A stretch of DNA of 64,000 nucleotides from Sipunculus nudus (lineage: Eukaryota; Annelida; Sipuncula; Golfingiida; Sipunculidae). The position numbers were made by a program, and so were the translations under genes. Shown here in pieces: positions 46,240-56,789 of the stretch. Location of the stretch: NCBI GenBank assembly GCA_026874595.1, contig CM049306.1, forward strand, positions 27,273,519 through 27,337,518, written 5' to 3'. A model generated the notes under the pieces. The model did no database searches. It worked only from the letters and a program-made list of their open reading frames with translations, and was not told where the DNA came from. Numbering within the stretch: the first letter of the stretch is position 1; the number at the start of each line of letters is the position of its first letter.

Positions 46240-48432
46240 TTATGTGACTTTAAATATTTCCAATTTTGTGATAACTATAAGAGTACCTGATGTTATTCAA
46301 CAGTGAATGGGGAAGGCTTCACACATCAAAGATGTATGTGCCATTCTCTCCACCCACTCTAAATGTGTGACTTTAAATATTTTCCATTTGGCAGTTAAAA
46401 AAATAAGTGTTTTTGTGATAACTTTTTGAGTACCTGTTGTTATTCAGCAGTGCATGGGGAAGGCTTCACACATCAAGATGTATGTGCCATTCTCTCCACC
46501 CACTCTAAATGTGTGACTTTAAATATTTCCCATTTTGCAGTCAAAAAATAAGTGTTCGTGTTATAACTTTTTGAGTACCTCTTGTTATTCAGCAGTGCAT
46601 GGGGAAGGCTTCACAAATCAAGATGTATGTGCCATTCTCTCCAACCACTCAAAATGTATGACTTCAAATATTTCCAATTTTGCAGTAGAAAAAATAAGTG
46701 TTTGTGATAATTATATGAGCACCTGTTATTATTCAGCAGTGCATGGGGAAGGCTTCACACATCAAGATGTATGTGCCATTCTCTCCACCCACTCAAAATG
46801 TGTGACTTTAAATATTTCCCATTTTGCAGTCAAAAAATAAGTGTTCGTGTGATAACTTTTTGAGTACCTCTTGTTTTTCAGCAGTGCATGGGGAAGGCTT
46901 CACACATCAAGATGTATGTGCCATTCTCTCCACCCACTCTAAATGTGTGACTTTAAATATTTCCCATTTGGCAGTCAAAAAATAAGTGTTCGTGTGATAA
47001 CTTTTTGAGTACCTGTTGTTATTAAGCAGTGCATGGGGAAGGCTCACACATCAAGATGTATGTGCCATTCTCTCCATCCACTCTAAATGTTCGACTTTAA
47101 ATATTTCCTATTTTGCAGTAAAAAAAATAAGTGTTTGTGATAACTATATGAGTACCTGTTGTTATTCAGGAGTGCATGGGGAAGGCTTCACACATCAAGA
47201 TGTATGTGCCATTCTCTCCATCCACTCTAAATGTGTGACTTTAAATATTTCCCATTTTGCAATAAAAAATAAGTGTTCTTGTGATAACTATATGAGTACC
47301 TGTTGTTATTCAGCAGTGCATGGGGAAGGCTTTACACACCAAGATGTATGTGCCATTCTCTCTATCCACTCTAAATGTGTGACTTTAAATATTTCCCATT
47401 TTGCAGTAAAAAAATAAGTGTTCTTGTGATAACTATATGAGTACCTGTTGTTATTCAGCAGTGCATGGGGAAGGCTTCACACATCAAGATGTATGTGCCA
47501 TTCTCTCCAACCACTCTAAATGTGTGACTTTAATTATTTCCCATTTGGCAGTTAAAAAAATAAGTGTTCTTGTGATAACTATATGAGTACCTGTTGTTAT
47601 TCAGCAGTGCATGGGGAAGGCTTCACACATCAAAGATGTATGTGCCATTCTCTCCATCCACTCTAAATGTGTGACTTTAAATATTTCCCATTTAGCAGTC
47701 AAAAAATAAGTGTTCGTGTGATAACTTTTTGAGTACCTGTTGTTATTCAGCAGTGCATTAAGAAGGCTTCACACATCAAGATGTATGTGCCATTCTCTCC
47801 ACCCACTCTAAATGTGTGACTTTAAATATTTCCCATTTGGCAGTAAAAAAATAAGTGTTCGTGTGATAACTTTTTGAGTACCTGTTGTAATTCAGCAGTG
47901 CATGGGGAAGGCATCACACATCAAGATGTATGTGCCATTCTCTCCATCCACTCTAAATGTGTGACTTTAAATATTTCCCATTTGGCAGTTTAAAAAAATA
48001 AGTGTTCTTGTGATAACTATATGAGAACCTGTTGTTATTCACCAGTGCATGGTGAAGGCTTCACACATCAAGATGTATGTGCCATTCCCTCTACCCACTC
48101 TATATGTGTGACTTTAAATATTTCCCATTTTGCAGTCAAAAATAAGTGTTCGTGTGATAACTTTTTGAGTACCTGTTGTTATTCAGCAGTGCATGGGAAA
48201 GGCTTCACACATCAAGATGTATGTGCCATTCTCTCCACCCACTCTAAATGTGTGACTTTAAATATTTCCCATTTGGCAGTTAAAAAAAATAAGTGTTCGT
48301 GTGATAACTATATGAGTACCTGTTGTTATTCAGCAGTGCATGGGGAAGGCTTCACACATCGAGATGTATGTGCCATTCTCTCCATCCACTCTAAATGTGT
48401 GACTTTAAATTTTCCAATTTTACAGTTAAAAA
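46240..48432. repeat. 145-bp tandem satellite, 15 units
   Basis: Fifteen units, with the marker gcatggggaaggcttcacac at spacings of 143-147 bp (mean 145.2) from 46311 to 48344. Typical unit blocks are aataagtgttcgtgtgataa, tgagtacctgttgttattca, catcaagatgtatgtgccat and ctaaatgtgtgactttaaat. Differences are mostly single bases and A-run length. The plus-strand frame of each unit is open and reads CSCDNYMSTCCYSAVHGEGF then THQDVCAIL, with regularly placed Cys and His. The frame is broken between many units by A-run indels, so a continuous protein is unlikely. Confidence 0.92.
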
Positions 48433-48735
48433 AATAAGTGTTCGTGTGCTATCTTTATGAGTACCTCTTATCAATTAGCAGTGAGTGTACAAAGCTCAGT
48501 CGGAAAAATATATGTGCCATATTCCATGTTTTCCATTCCTCACATGTTACTATTTATCATTTTTAAAATAGCAATCTATGGTTTTTTGTTTTGCTAGAAT
48601 ATTATTTTCTAAAATTTTAAGGTGCTGTTAAGGGGAAAAAAAATCTTTTTAATTTATTCTAATTGCTTCATGGCAGTTTTTTAAATTCAAAAATGAAATC
48701 CTGACTTTTTCCTTTCAATGTTTCAAAATTACGAC
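48433..48735. repeat. 303-bp duplication, copy 1
   Basis: Directly follows the last satellite unit and starts like one (aataagtgttcgtgtg...gagtacct...agcagtg), then diverges into about 200 bp of new sequence. It is followed at once by a second copy at 48736-49038. Confidence 0.9.
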
Positions 48736-49038
48736 AATAAGTGTTCGTGTGCTATCTTTATGAGTACCTCTTATCAATTAGCAGTGAGTGTACAAAGCTC
48801 AGTCGGAAAAATATATGTGCCATATTCCATGTTTTCCATTCCTCACATGTTACTATTTATCATTTTTAAAATAGCAATCTATGGTTTTTTGTTTTGCTAG
48901 AATATTATTTTCTAAAATTTTAAGGTGCTGTTAAGGGGAAAAAAAATCTTTTTAATTTATTCTTATTGCTTCATGGCAGTTTTTTAAATTCAAAAATGAA
49001 ATCCTGACTTTTTCCTTTCAATGTTTCAAAATTACGAC
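48736..49038. repeat. 303-bp duplication, copy 2
   Basis: Matches copy 1 with only one base difference that I could see (ttattctaat versus ttattcttat). The duplication is therefore much younger than the satellite units. Confidence 0.9.
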
Positions 49039-49598
49039 ATGATGAACTATGTTTCATTTTCTTCTGCTTTTTCTCATAACATTTAAAGACATGTTATAAA
49101 GCAAGTGACAATGGGTGCTCAACTGCCAATTATGAACTCGTGACATTATGGGCTAACATTCTTTACTTTTAGTCCAAACTTGAAGAACTTTCTATAGGAT
49201 GATAGAAATATATTTTCCTGATTAAAGCAGAGTTACTTTATGACAATAACAAATTCATGTTAATCAGAACATGGATTAAAGGGGAAAGGATGTTATTGCG
49301 TGAATTTGTACTCAAAGGAAAAATGTATTATCTATGAAAAAAATACTAACATTTTGAAAATTATTCAAGTGCCTTATGTTCACACAAATCGTTAAGTGGG
49401 AGGGTATATCTTTGATATGATACATCTTTTAACAAAAAACGTAATGCTTCACCTAATTTTTCTACTTTCCGAGTGCTAAAGGAATTAATTTGTACTTCTC
49501 TCAATATATTTAATAATTCAGTTCTGATCAAATGATCAAATAGTTTTCCTACCAGGTTTTCATTGTAGACCAGGAACTCTCACAGATCAAAACTGTAC

Positions 49599-49641
49599 CT
49601 TACTGTCTTCACAGCTTGGACGGCAACAGTGGTATCAAATT
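49599..49641 (-). other. Candidate mini-exon inside the 7-kb element
   Basis: 43 nt between a ttggttacag acceptor and an AAG|GTACAG donor. The open phase ([13 protein letters not shown]) fits both a 5' candidate (51325-51343, ATG with a CTG|GTAAGTAAG donor) and the 45405-45465 candidate. The intron between would contain the whole satellite array. Confidence 0.22.
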
Positions 49642-49700
49642 CTGTAACCAAAACCAATGTGTTTATCTCGCATCATTGAGACGAAATCAAATACATAGCA

Positions 49701-49707
49701 ATATATA

Positions 49708-49743
<36 letters not shown>

Positions 49744-49762
49744 AATGTATATATATATATAC

Positions 49763-49817
<55 letters not shown>
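49701..49817. repeat. TA microsatellite
   Basis: Nearly pure TA with a few interruptions, inside the 7-kb element. Confidence 0.93.
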
Positions 49818-49819
<2 letters not shown>

Positions 49820-51310
49820 CAATATTTACATAATAGCATCATCCATCATTTTATTAATAAGTGAAATCAGATGATATAAAAGAGAGTGTGTCAACTTTAA
49901 ATTGAAGGACAACCCCATAGCAATCTCACCAATGGTACCCCTAAGAAAAACCTGATGAAATTTGAATGACATTCGAAAATATTCATAAACTTCCTTAGTT
50001 TTTCCATACAGAATTCTCTTTTGTTTTTTTTTAAGTCCTCTTGAATTTAATATGGCGTGAACAATTGTGTAAGAAATTGATTTAAAGCATTCACTATAGA
50101 TCATGTAATTTGTTGTAATTATAAGATGTCGATAATATTTTAACAGCTGTGCCCGCGCCGAATTGGAGAAGTAGTTTAAAAAGCAAATTCAGAGAAATGC
50201 CTAAAATATTATGCATATACCAGCAAAGTGAATGCTGATTTCAAGCTCACATGATTTAAATAAAAGAAATAAATGATATAACACAATATACTGCATTGGT
50301 TGCTTTGAAAATTTTGAAAGTTAGGGTTTTAATAGTGGAAACATCAATGAATGTTATATAATTATTTTTTTTTATTTTTTTTATGTTTGCTTCTCAAAAC
50401 GTTTAATGTAGATTTACTGAAAGCAGGTTTTTTAATGCATAGTTTTCCATACATCAGAACCCAAACTCTTATTCATAAACAATTACAAATAAATGTACAA
50501 CCGTATTAAAATAGACAACCTAAATGTGCTTCTCATTAATGCTGATATATCTTCATCTCCTTAGCCGCTGGCACAAACTAATGATGTGACTGAAAACAAA
50601 TAATGTTCATACTATGCCTAATATAACTTCAATGCACAATATCAATATCAAATATAATGTTTACATGCAAATCATTTGAATGTTTACACAATGTAGTGTC
50701 CCCGAACCATGTCCCCTTCTGCAGTCTGAAAGCTCAGTAAAATAAAAAAGGACATCCATGAAAAGTTAAGATCATGTGTAAAACATTACTCATCAATTCT
50801 AAACATAAGTTAATACATGCTGTGACAAAATCTTGCACACACTGTAAGATGCCTGTTTCTCCCAAGAGCTGCGGCTATAAGTGACATGGAAACTGGTATG
50901 TGAGGGGTCAGCGGGAGGCCACGGAAACCGGGCTCTGGGACAGGATGCCAGGGCGGGCTGATAAATTGCCTGTGGTACTGTGGTCAGCTTTGCCTATGTA
51001 AGGGAAATTTGCTTTGGGTTTTTCTTTTAATAAAATGATGGGCCTGGGAAGTTTAACATCCAGAACTTAAACATCAATGTTTGGGTGGCATACTGCCCCT
51101 AACATCGTTTGGGCAGGCAGTGTCCATGCCAGCCTCTACAAAGCAGCTGTCCTATTTATGTCCAACACAGCGGGGTGCATCTGATACCATATATACACAC
51201 GTTGAAACCCGGCATTAAGTCAAAGGCTGGCTTTTTTGGCCTTTAAAGAGAATTAAGATGTTCACTTGTGTATTGCAGCAAGTACCATGATTTTTATAAT
51301 TTTGATTAAA
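49820..51310. other. Interior of the 7-kb element, nothing recognised
   Basis: AT-rich at first, then GC-richer from about 50860 to 51250. A 92-codon minus-strand open frame at 49826-50104 has no recognisable domain and a composition typical of chance. Confidence 0.4.
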
Positions 51311-51324
51311 CAAAGCTTACTTAC

Positions 51325-51343
51325 CAGTATACTTGAATTTCAT
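51325..51343 (-). other. Candidate first coding exon and donor
   Basis: The ATG at 51343-51341 opens six codons and one base to a strong donor, CTG|GTAAGTAAG at 51324-51316. It lies in the GC-richer right part of the 7-kb element (51330-51500), which could be a promoter and leader. No independent support is visible. Confidence 0.22.
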
Positions 51344-52197
51344 AGAGTGTCGGCTTCTGGGCTGGGGAAAGTGACTGCCGTGACTGCTGTTGTTCTTGCT
51401 TACACTTCACTGCTGCTGTAATTCCCGCCAAAAAGCCACGTCACGCGTGACCCATTTAGTAATACATCTGCAGCGCACTCTCGCATGGATATAAGGAATT
51501 AAAGCTACTCTCATTGTTAAAGGTTGTGAAAGGGTTTTCTTCAAGGCGAATGGGGTTATACTCGGGAAATACACAGAACTAAACCCTTATTAAGGAAGCA
51601 AAGGGTTTAGGAAGACATAACAACCCTTTTCTCTACAAAAAACCTTTTAATAAAACCCTTTGTTCTAACATATATATATATAGGAACACATGAAATATAC
51701 TTCTCTACTGTCAGCATTGATTTAAAAGACCCATAGAAATCCAACTTGTTACATATAAGGTTATATCTTCTTGTCATTCTTGCATTGCTATATCCTTTAG
51801 TCTCTGTTTGAAATTTGTTAATAAAATGTTGCTATTTTCCAAAGACTGTGCTAACCAAACATAACCAAAGCCTGTTTTAAACAATAATATTCTTATATGA
51901 GTTGCCCAAGTTGTTTTTTTCTGTTCATCTAACTTTACCATCAAATTATATAGGTGCCTTGGTTATCTTTTGTCTGCCATTTGTAATATCTTTAACCAGT
52001 GCTTAATGCATTTTGTTGAATCGGTTACAAATAGAGGATACCGTCAACAGTCTCCTAGTGCCGCTGAATTTGCAGTGTTTATTCCCACATTTAACACATT
52101 GATGTACTTACAAAATTTAATGTGTACTCTTTCAATTATTTCTATTTTAGTAAACCCCCATAACTCGCTTCCATAAATCACACAACACGTGGCCTGT

Positions 52198-52218
52198 AGT
52201 ACCAACTGCAGCGTATCA
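52198..52218. repeat. Target-site duplication, right copy
   Basis: Exact 21-bp match to 44048-44068. It marks the 5'-truncated end of the minus-strand LINE. Confidence 0.9.
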
Positions 52219-52532
52219 TGCAGCATTCCTTTAATATCTGTGAATTATGATATATCTACCTAAAGCTGCGAGTCCACTTATGCGGTACGGAGACGGATTC
52301 GGAGGGGTGAATATCGCGCATATATTAATTGCCAACCGGACCATGGAGCCACGGGTACGAAAACGCATGCGGAAACGTACCATTTTGTAGAGGTAAAAGA
52401 GAAAAAAGACCTAAAAGCGCACTGACAAAACAGGGGCGTAGCCAGGGGGGCCTCAGGGGGTCATGCCCCCCCCCCCCCCCCCCCGGTCGCATCCAGTACT
52501 CGCCGTCCTTTCAGAATTTCACTTAATCTAAT

Positions 52533-52535
<3 letters not shown>

Positions 52536-52606
<71 letters not shown>
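52536..52606. repeat. TA microsatellite
   Basis: Pure TA inside the long TIR element, 50 bp after a C run (52467-52483). Confidence 0.93.
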
Positions 52607-52608
<2 letters not shown>

Positions 52609-52904
52609 GCTATCAGTGGCGAATCCTAAGGGAGCGCCTTCGGCGCACGGCCCTCCGTTGAGCTCCAATATCTCTCATTTTATCTATTTTCCCAATTTTC
52701 GTGATTAATTTTCGTTTTTCATATTTCTTTTTATTAATTAGCAATTAGATTTTATTTAAGTTATCTGCAGTTTATTACTTTCAAATTAATTAGTTGAGGA
52801 TGAGGATATTTATGAACAGATGCAGAAAAACTGCAAAGCTACAGGCCCTGGTTCGGGTCGACCGTGAACTATCTAACGGCTCTTCTGGTGATACCGATAT
52901 ACTT

Positions 52905-52964
52905 AGTACTCGAACTCGCGATCTGTGCTTTAAGGAGTCCTGTGTGCTGTCGAGACCACGGACC
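52905..52964 (-). repeat. tRNA-like SINE head (tentative)
   Basis: On the minus strand GGTCCGTGGTCTCGACAGCA resembles the 5' end and A box of a tRNA gene. GCGAGTTCGAGTACT, about 45 bp on, resembles a B box. Several arm pairings are broken, so it is not a functional tRNA gene; a tRNA-derived SINE remnant is the better reading. Confidence 0.4.
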
Positions 52965-53319
52965 CCCGTTAAGTTTACCATAAGACTTAAACTTACCAGT
53001 TATTTCACTCCGAGCATTACGTTTAAAAGATAATATTTTGCAAGTTATAAACGTAAATGCGCCTTTGCGCCATTGAATTGTTTTAAAAACGATTTAAATT
53101 TTATATCCTAATTTTGAAGAAATATAAATATTAAATATTGGATCTCTCTACAGTTTGACTAGACAACGCAACGACATAGGGGAACAGTTTTTCAGGAACA
53201 GGAAATCCTCATTTTTTTTAAATTGCCTCAAAATATCCTCTTTACATTGCATTTTGAAAAAAAATTCCCAATATGGGAGGGGAATACAAACGGGAAAAAC
53301 ATGTAACCTAAGGTGGTAA

Positions 53320-53570
53320 GTTGCATATATGCAAAAGTAGAGGTCAAATTTTAAGCTCTGGGTTATCTGACATGCTGCCAGATGCCCTTGTTGAATTTGT
53401 TTAGATTATTTTGACGGGCCCCCACATATTACGAACACGTTGATATAAACAAGACAAGCAGCCTGTGTGCGGTAATATTCACGTTTTCTAGCCTATCTTA
53501 TAATAGCTCCAAGGGATTATCTTTATAGTTTATAACGGTCGGATAGGTGATCTGGCCCATTTAATGGACA
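53320..53570 (-). repeat. Dispersed repeat family E, reverse copy
   Basis: Reverse complement of the family E blocks: gggcccccacatatt, cacgttgatataaacaagac and aagcagcctgtgtgcgg correspond to the gtttatatcaacatg region of 34790-34880. Confidence 0.55.
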
Positions 53571-53699
53571 CACCCACACAAAATATCCGCGTAGGTATCC
53601 GCACCGCACACGTACCGCATCCGCGTTCAAGTGGACACGCGGCTTAGGTTAAAATATTATATGCATTCCATTCATTATGATGAAGATCAAATTATTATA

Positions 53700-53721
53700 A
53701 TTATTCTTCTTATTATTATTA

Positions 53722-53759
<38 letters not shown>

Positions 53760-54015
53760 AATATACCAAATAACATTAACACATTTATCAGATGATACAT
53801 TATTTTTCCTGTTTTAAATATTGATCCAACCAAATTACATCTGCATGATCAACAAATACATGTATATGACAAATTGTGTCACTGGATAAAAAAATTATTA
53901 AGTGGAGCGATTATTTTATATCTTAATTTCACCTACAGTCCTGTTATTTTCCATTTTAATTGTTCGAATTTATTTTTAAATTGTAGCAACTGAAGTTTGT
54001 TTCATAATGATAATA

Positions 54016-54057
<42 letters not shown>
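53700..54057. repeat. ATT/AAT microsatellites
   Basis: Two trinucleotide runs, (ATT)n at 53703-53757 and (AAT)n at 54016-54056, are complementary to each other and about 260 bp apart. They could pair as an imperfect inverted repeat. Confidence 0.85.
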
Positions 54058-54059
54058 TG

Positions 54060-56085
54060 AAACTGGCATTGGTATACGAATTATCTTATTAATCTGAACC
54101 AATAACTTATTCATTACGTTATGTTCCCAAAACACGAAGGCCCATTCGTATTGAAAAGTATACATAATGCAAACTAAATAAAATTAATTAATCAACTGAT
54201 GGTAACCTATTCTTACATGAACAAGATTTTTATTTACGTTATTAAATGTTTCTAGCCAGGATGTCCGGTTCAACACAGATGACTGATGTTAGTTAATGTA
54301 AGTTAATAACTTGATAACGACCACAATGTACAAACTGTCACGAGTTCATGACGACCCACAACCGCAACAGGATCATGGCCATTAATTACTTAGCCCCGCT
54401 TCCAATTTCAAACCTGATTAAAACAGGAAATATAAAGTATATATACAGTCGAAAATATCAATAAACATAAATGCATGCTAATTTTTTTGTTTGTGTCGGA
54501 TGCTGTTTTATAATAATTAACAATATATGGAAAGAGTGAATTCTGTTAAGAAGATAGAATATATTCTGAAACCTTATCTTAATAAATAAGAAATACAAGA
54601 GAGTTCACCTGGACTGCAATGAAACCACGGACCGTAGACAAAATTATTTTTTTACCCAAACAAGCTGTGACATTGAAATTTGCAAGATTGATTTGTTAAT
54701 TTAAGGGCCCACGACACAACTGCATGCATTTTAAACAGGGTTAATATTATTATATGGTGTGCTGGCGGACAAATTACATGTTGCGGAGAAATCATAGAAC
54801 AGGCCTACATGTCTTCTATAGTTGAAAATGGATTTATTTAAAGTTAAACATTCAAAGTTTAACATATCCGTGAATATCATTCATTGAGACCTGATCACCA
54901 GATTATTTATGTGCATTTTTTATAACTTTTTTGCCCACAATTCCCGAGTCGTGCTCGTGTGAGTACGGTTCCCCGCAGCGTGAGGAATATGTGTAGTATT
55001 ATGTACCGGAGAACATATTCACGGGAACATATAGATAAGCTACCCAGTGAAAATGATACGTCTGTGTATACATTATAACAATACTGCACTCATAACCAAA
55101 ATTGCTATAGATATTTGTATAATATCCCGTTTATGTAATTTACGTTCATAATGTCACGTTTCGTTGCTAAACATGTATATCTTGTGTCAAACATACCATG
55201 CAGAGCTTTTATAATATCCCCCCTTTTTTAGTTCAGTGATGAAAACCACCTAAGATTTGTTTTAGCTTATTGTTATTCTAGAAATTTACAGAACTACCCG
55301 AACAAAACACAGATGCCTCGCAACAACAGCACATCCATGGTTATATAGCAAAAAGTATAAGAGTTGGTCCTGCCAAATGTAGAATAAAGGTATCGCCGTT
55401 AAATGGAAATCCATTTTCTACGCATCATAAGATGGATCAGTTATTCGATCGGTTATTTGGTCAGAGACAACTTGAGACGGGGGAGATTGGAAGATGGCGC
55501 AACATTTGTTTATATATTATAATATATATCGTAACATCATCGAAACGTGAAGGAACCTTATATAATGTATAATAGGTCAAGGGTTCAATGACCCTCCGCG
55601 ATGAAGGTCACACGGAGTGAAATGAACATTGGTGGACCTGCACCGACTAATCAAGACCAGCTCATGCAGGATTTGTTAGTTTCAAGTGCCTGGATGCACC
55701 TGTTTGCTATCAGTAAAAGGTGTTGATAGCTGTCCCAGATCATTGCGTAAGTATAAATATATTAAACCTTTTGTGGTGTTCTTTCTGAAGGTATATAATT
55801 ATATAAATTAATGGAATTCACATCCATTTTCATTTGATATTTTAATATCTTTAAAAAATTTTATTTGAATGAAATGTACAACATTTTAATCAATAAATAA
55901 CAAACTACTTTTAAGTGGACTAAAATCCAACAAAGCTAGTAACAATATCCCAAAACCTTTGTTCTGTTTCCCGTGAGCATGCTATTTCACGTGTATTAAT
56001 TATTAGCTCATTTCCATGTTATAAAGAAACATGATAGAGTAGATAATAAAAACGGGTTTTATACATTGTCGTGTATTTTGATGTA
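54060..56085. other. Non-coding, no gene recognised
   Basis: AT-rich sequence with no credible exon, no terminal repeats and no member of the families named above. Confidence 0.4.
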
Positions 56086-56783
56086 CGCTCCCGAGGCAGC
56101 GGAAATCTTGCGCTTCTAAAGAAGCAACTGATTTTCACGCTGCCAGCTTTGACCGTTTATGATATATTTAGACACCAGATGGCGGTTTGTTGCACCACTG
56201 AAATAAACGTGCGTACGATGTGACAAGCAGCCAATCAGATGCCAATAAACAAACACTCGACAGGCATCCTGGCTCCGCCCATTGCCGCGCTTCAAGCGCC
56301 GCTTGATGAGTTTCCGGTCGAATTTAAATTGCTCCCTCTGCATTCTCGCATCATCGACCGATTCGATTATGACATTATGACTGTGTTAGCGTATAGCCAT
56401 GTATCTGTTGTCTGCAGAACTGAAACCAGCCAGCGAGGTGTGCACGCAGCCTTTGTTGTTACGTTTCGTTTGAATTACAGCTCACCGGCCGAGCATCCTA
56501 TGTTCCCAAGGCCCTAAGCAAACCACGTCAGGGGCAATTCTCTCTGAGCCTGTGGCCTGTTCAGACGGTTACGCTGGGGGATGAGCTGTCACTCAAAAAG
56601 AAATGAATATGATTGGCTCTGTGTATTCCTCGCTTGGCTTTGTCTTCCAGCACAAGGTCTAATCTGATTGGACAAAAATACAGTGCTCCCCTCTGGTGTT
56701 GCAATTCAGGATACGAGGTCATAACAAACAGCGCCTTACGATATAGGAAGTAGCCCTATAGGTAAAGCGCTTTGTAAAGAGCG
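56086..56783. mobile_element. 698-bp TA-flanked repeat, copy 2
   Basis: Same orientation as, and nearly identical to, 22062-22758, with the same CGCTC...GAGCG ends and TA on both sides. Differences are scattered single bases and small indels. The flanks of the two copies are unrelated, which fixes the element borders. No protein is encoded. Confidence 0.7.
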
Positions 56784-56789
56784 TAATTT

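Larger units (their letters stand above)
44631..51670. mobile_element. 7.04-kb inverted-terminal element carrying a satellite
   Basis: The left end reads TGTTAGAAAAAAGGGTTTTC. The right end, reverse complemented, reads TGTTAGAACAAAGGGTTTTA. Both then continue with degenerate AAAGGGTTTT motifs. The element lies precisely inside a LINE open frame, so it is a real insertion and not background. Flanks are TA-rich on both sides (ttatatatatcac and tatatatata), which hides the target duplication. Starting the element at CACTG is also possible, giving a CACTA-like end. Contents, left to right: AAAGGGTTTT subterminal repeats, small open frames, a 145-bp satellite, a 303-bp duplication, a TA microsatellite and a GC-richer segment near the right end. 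No transposase was recognised, so it is non-autonomous or of an unfamiliar type. Confidence 0.75.
44069..52197 (-). mobile_element. 5'-truncated LINE split by a 7-kb element
   Basis: A minus-strand non-LTR retrotransposon represented only by its 3' end, about 1.09 kb of its own sequence in two pieces. The upstream piece (52197-51671) encodes CVIYGSELWGF, then a frame-broken region up to REVYFMCS. The downstream piece (44630-44069) continues with FPMYVDLRVKYLRA, NEHNLKKLFK, a stop, a short 3' UTR with AATAAA at 44115-44110 and an attct microsatellite tail. The order of motifs is what the C-terminus of such reverse-transcriptase proteins shows. The 21-bp duplication outside is typical of target-primed reverse transcription. 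The interruption is the element at 44631-51670. Confidence 0.85.
52264..53644. mobile_element. TIR element, PIF/Harbinger-like, long copy
   Basis: The left end AGCTGCGAGTCCACTTATGC and the right end (reverse complement AGCCGCGTGTCCACTTGAAC) match the termini of 8318-8868. Flanking triplets are TAA and TAG, a near match to a TWA duplication. Internal blocks ccaaccggacc and gcggatacg-like ends are also shared with the shorter copy. The interior of this 1,381-bp copy includes other repeats: a C run, a TA microsatellite, a tRNA-like SINE head and a family E piece. No transposase was seen. Confidence 0.7.

Noticed and set aside
46535-48437. Several 100-138 codon plus-strand frames as a Cys-rich repeat protein gene
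   Set aside because: They are translations of the 145-bp satellite; start points and ends are set by A-run indels, with no promoter or splice structure.
44631-51670. Calling the 7-kb insert a CACTA, Helitron or Polinton element
   Set aside because: A CACTG start is possible but the right end does not match it. No helicase, polymerase B, integrase or transposase was seen, and the TA-rich target hides the duplication length.
56116-56517. Open frames shared by the two 697-bp repeats (for example 22133-22420)
   Set aside because: The frames differ in length between copies and overlap on both strands; nothing suggests selection for protein.
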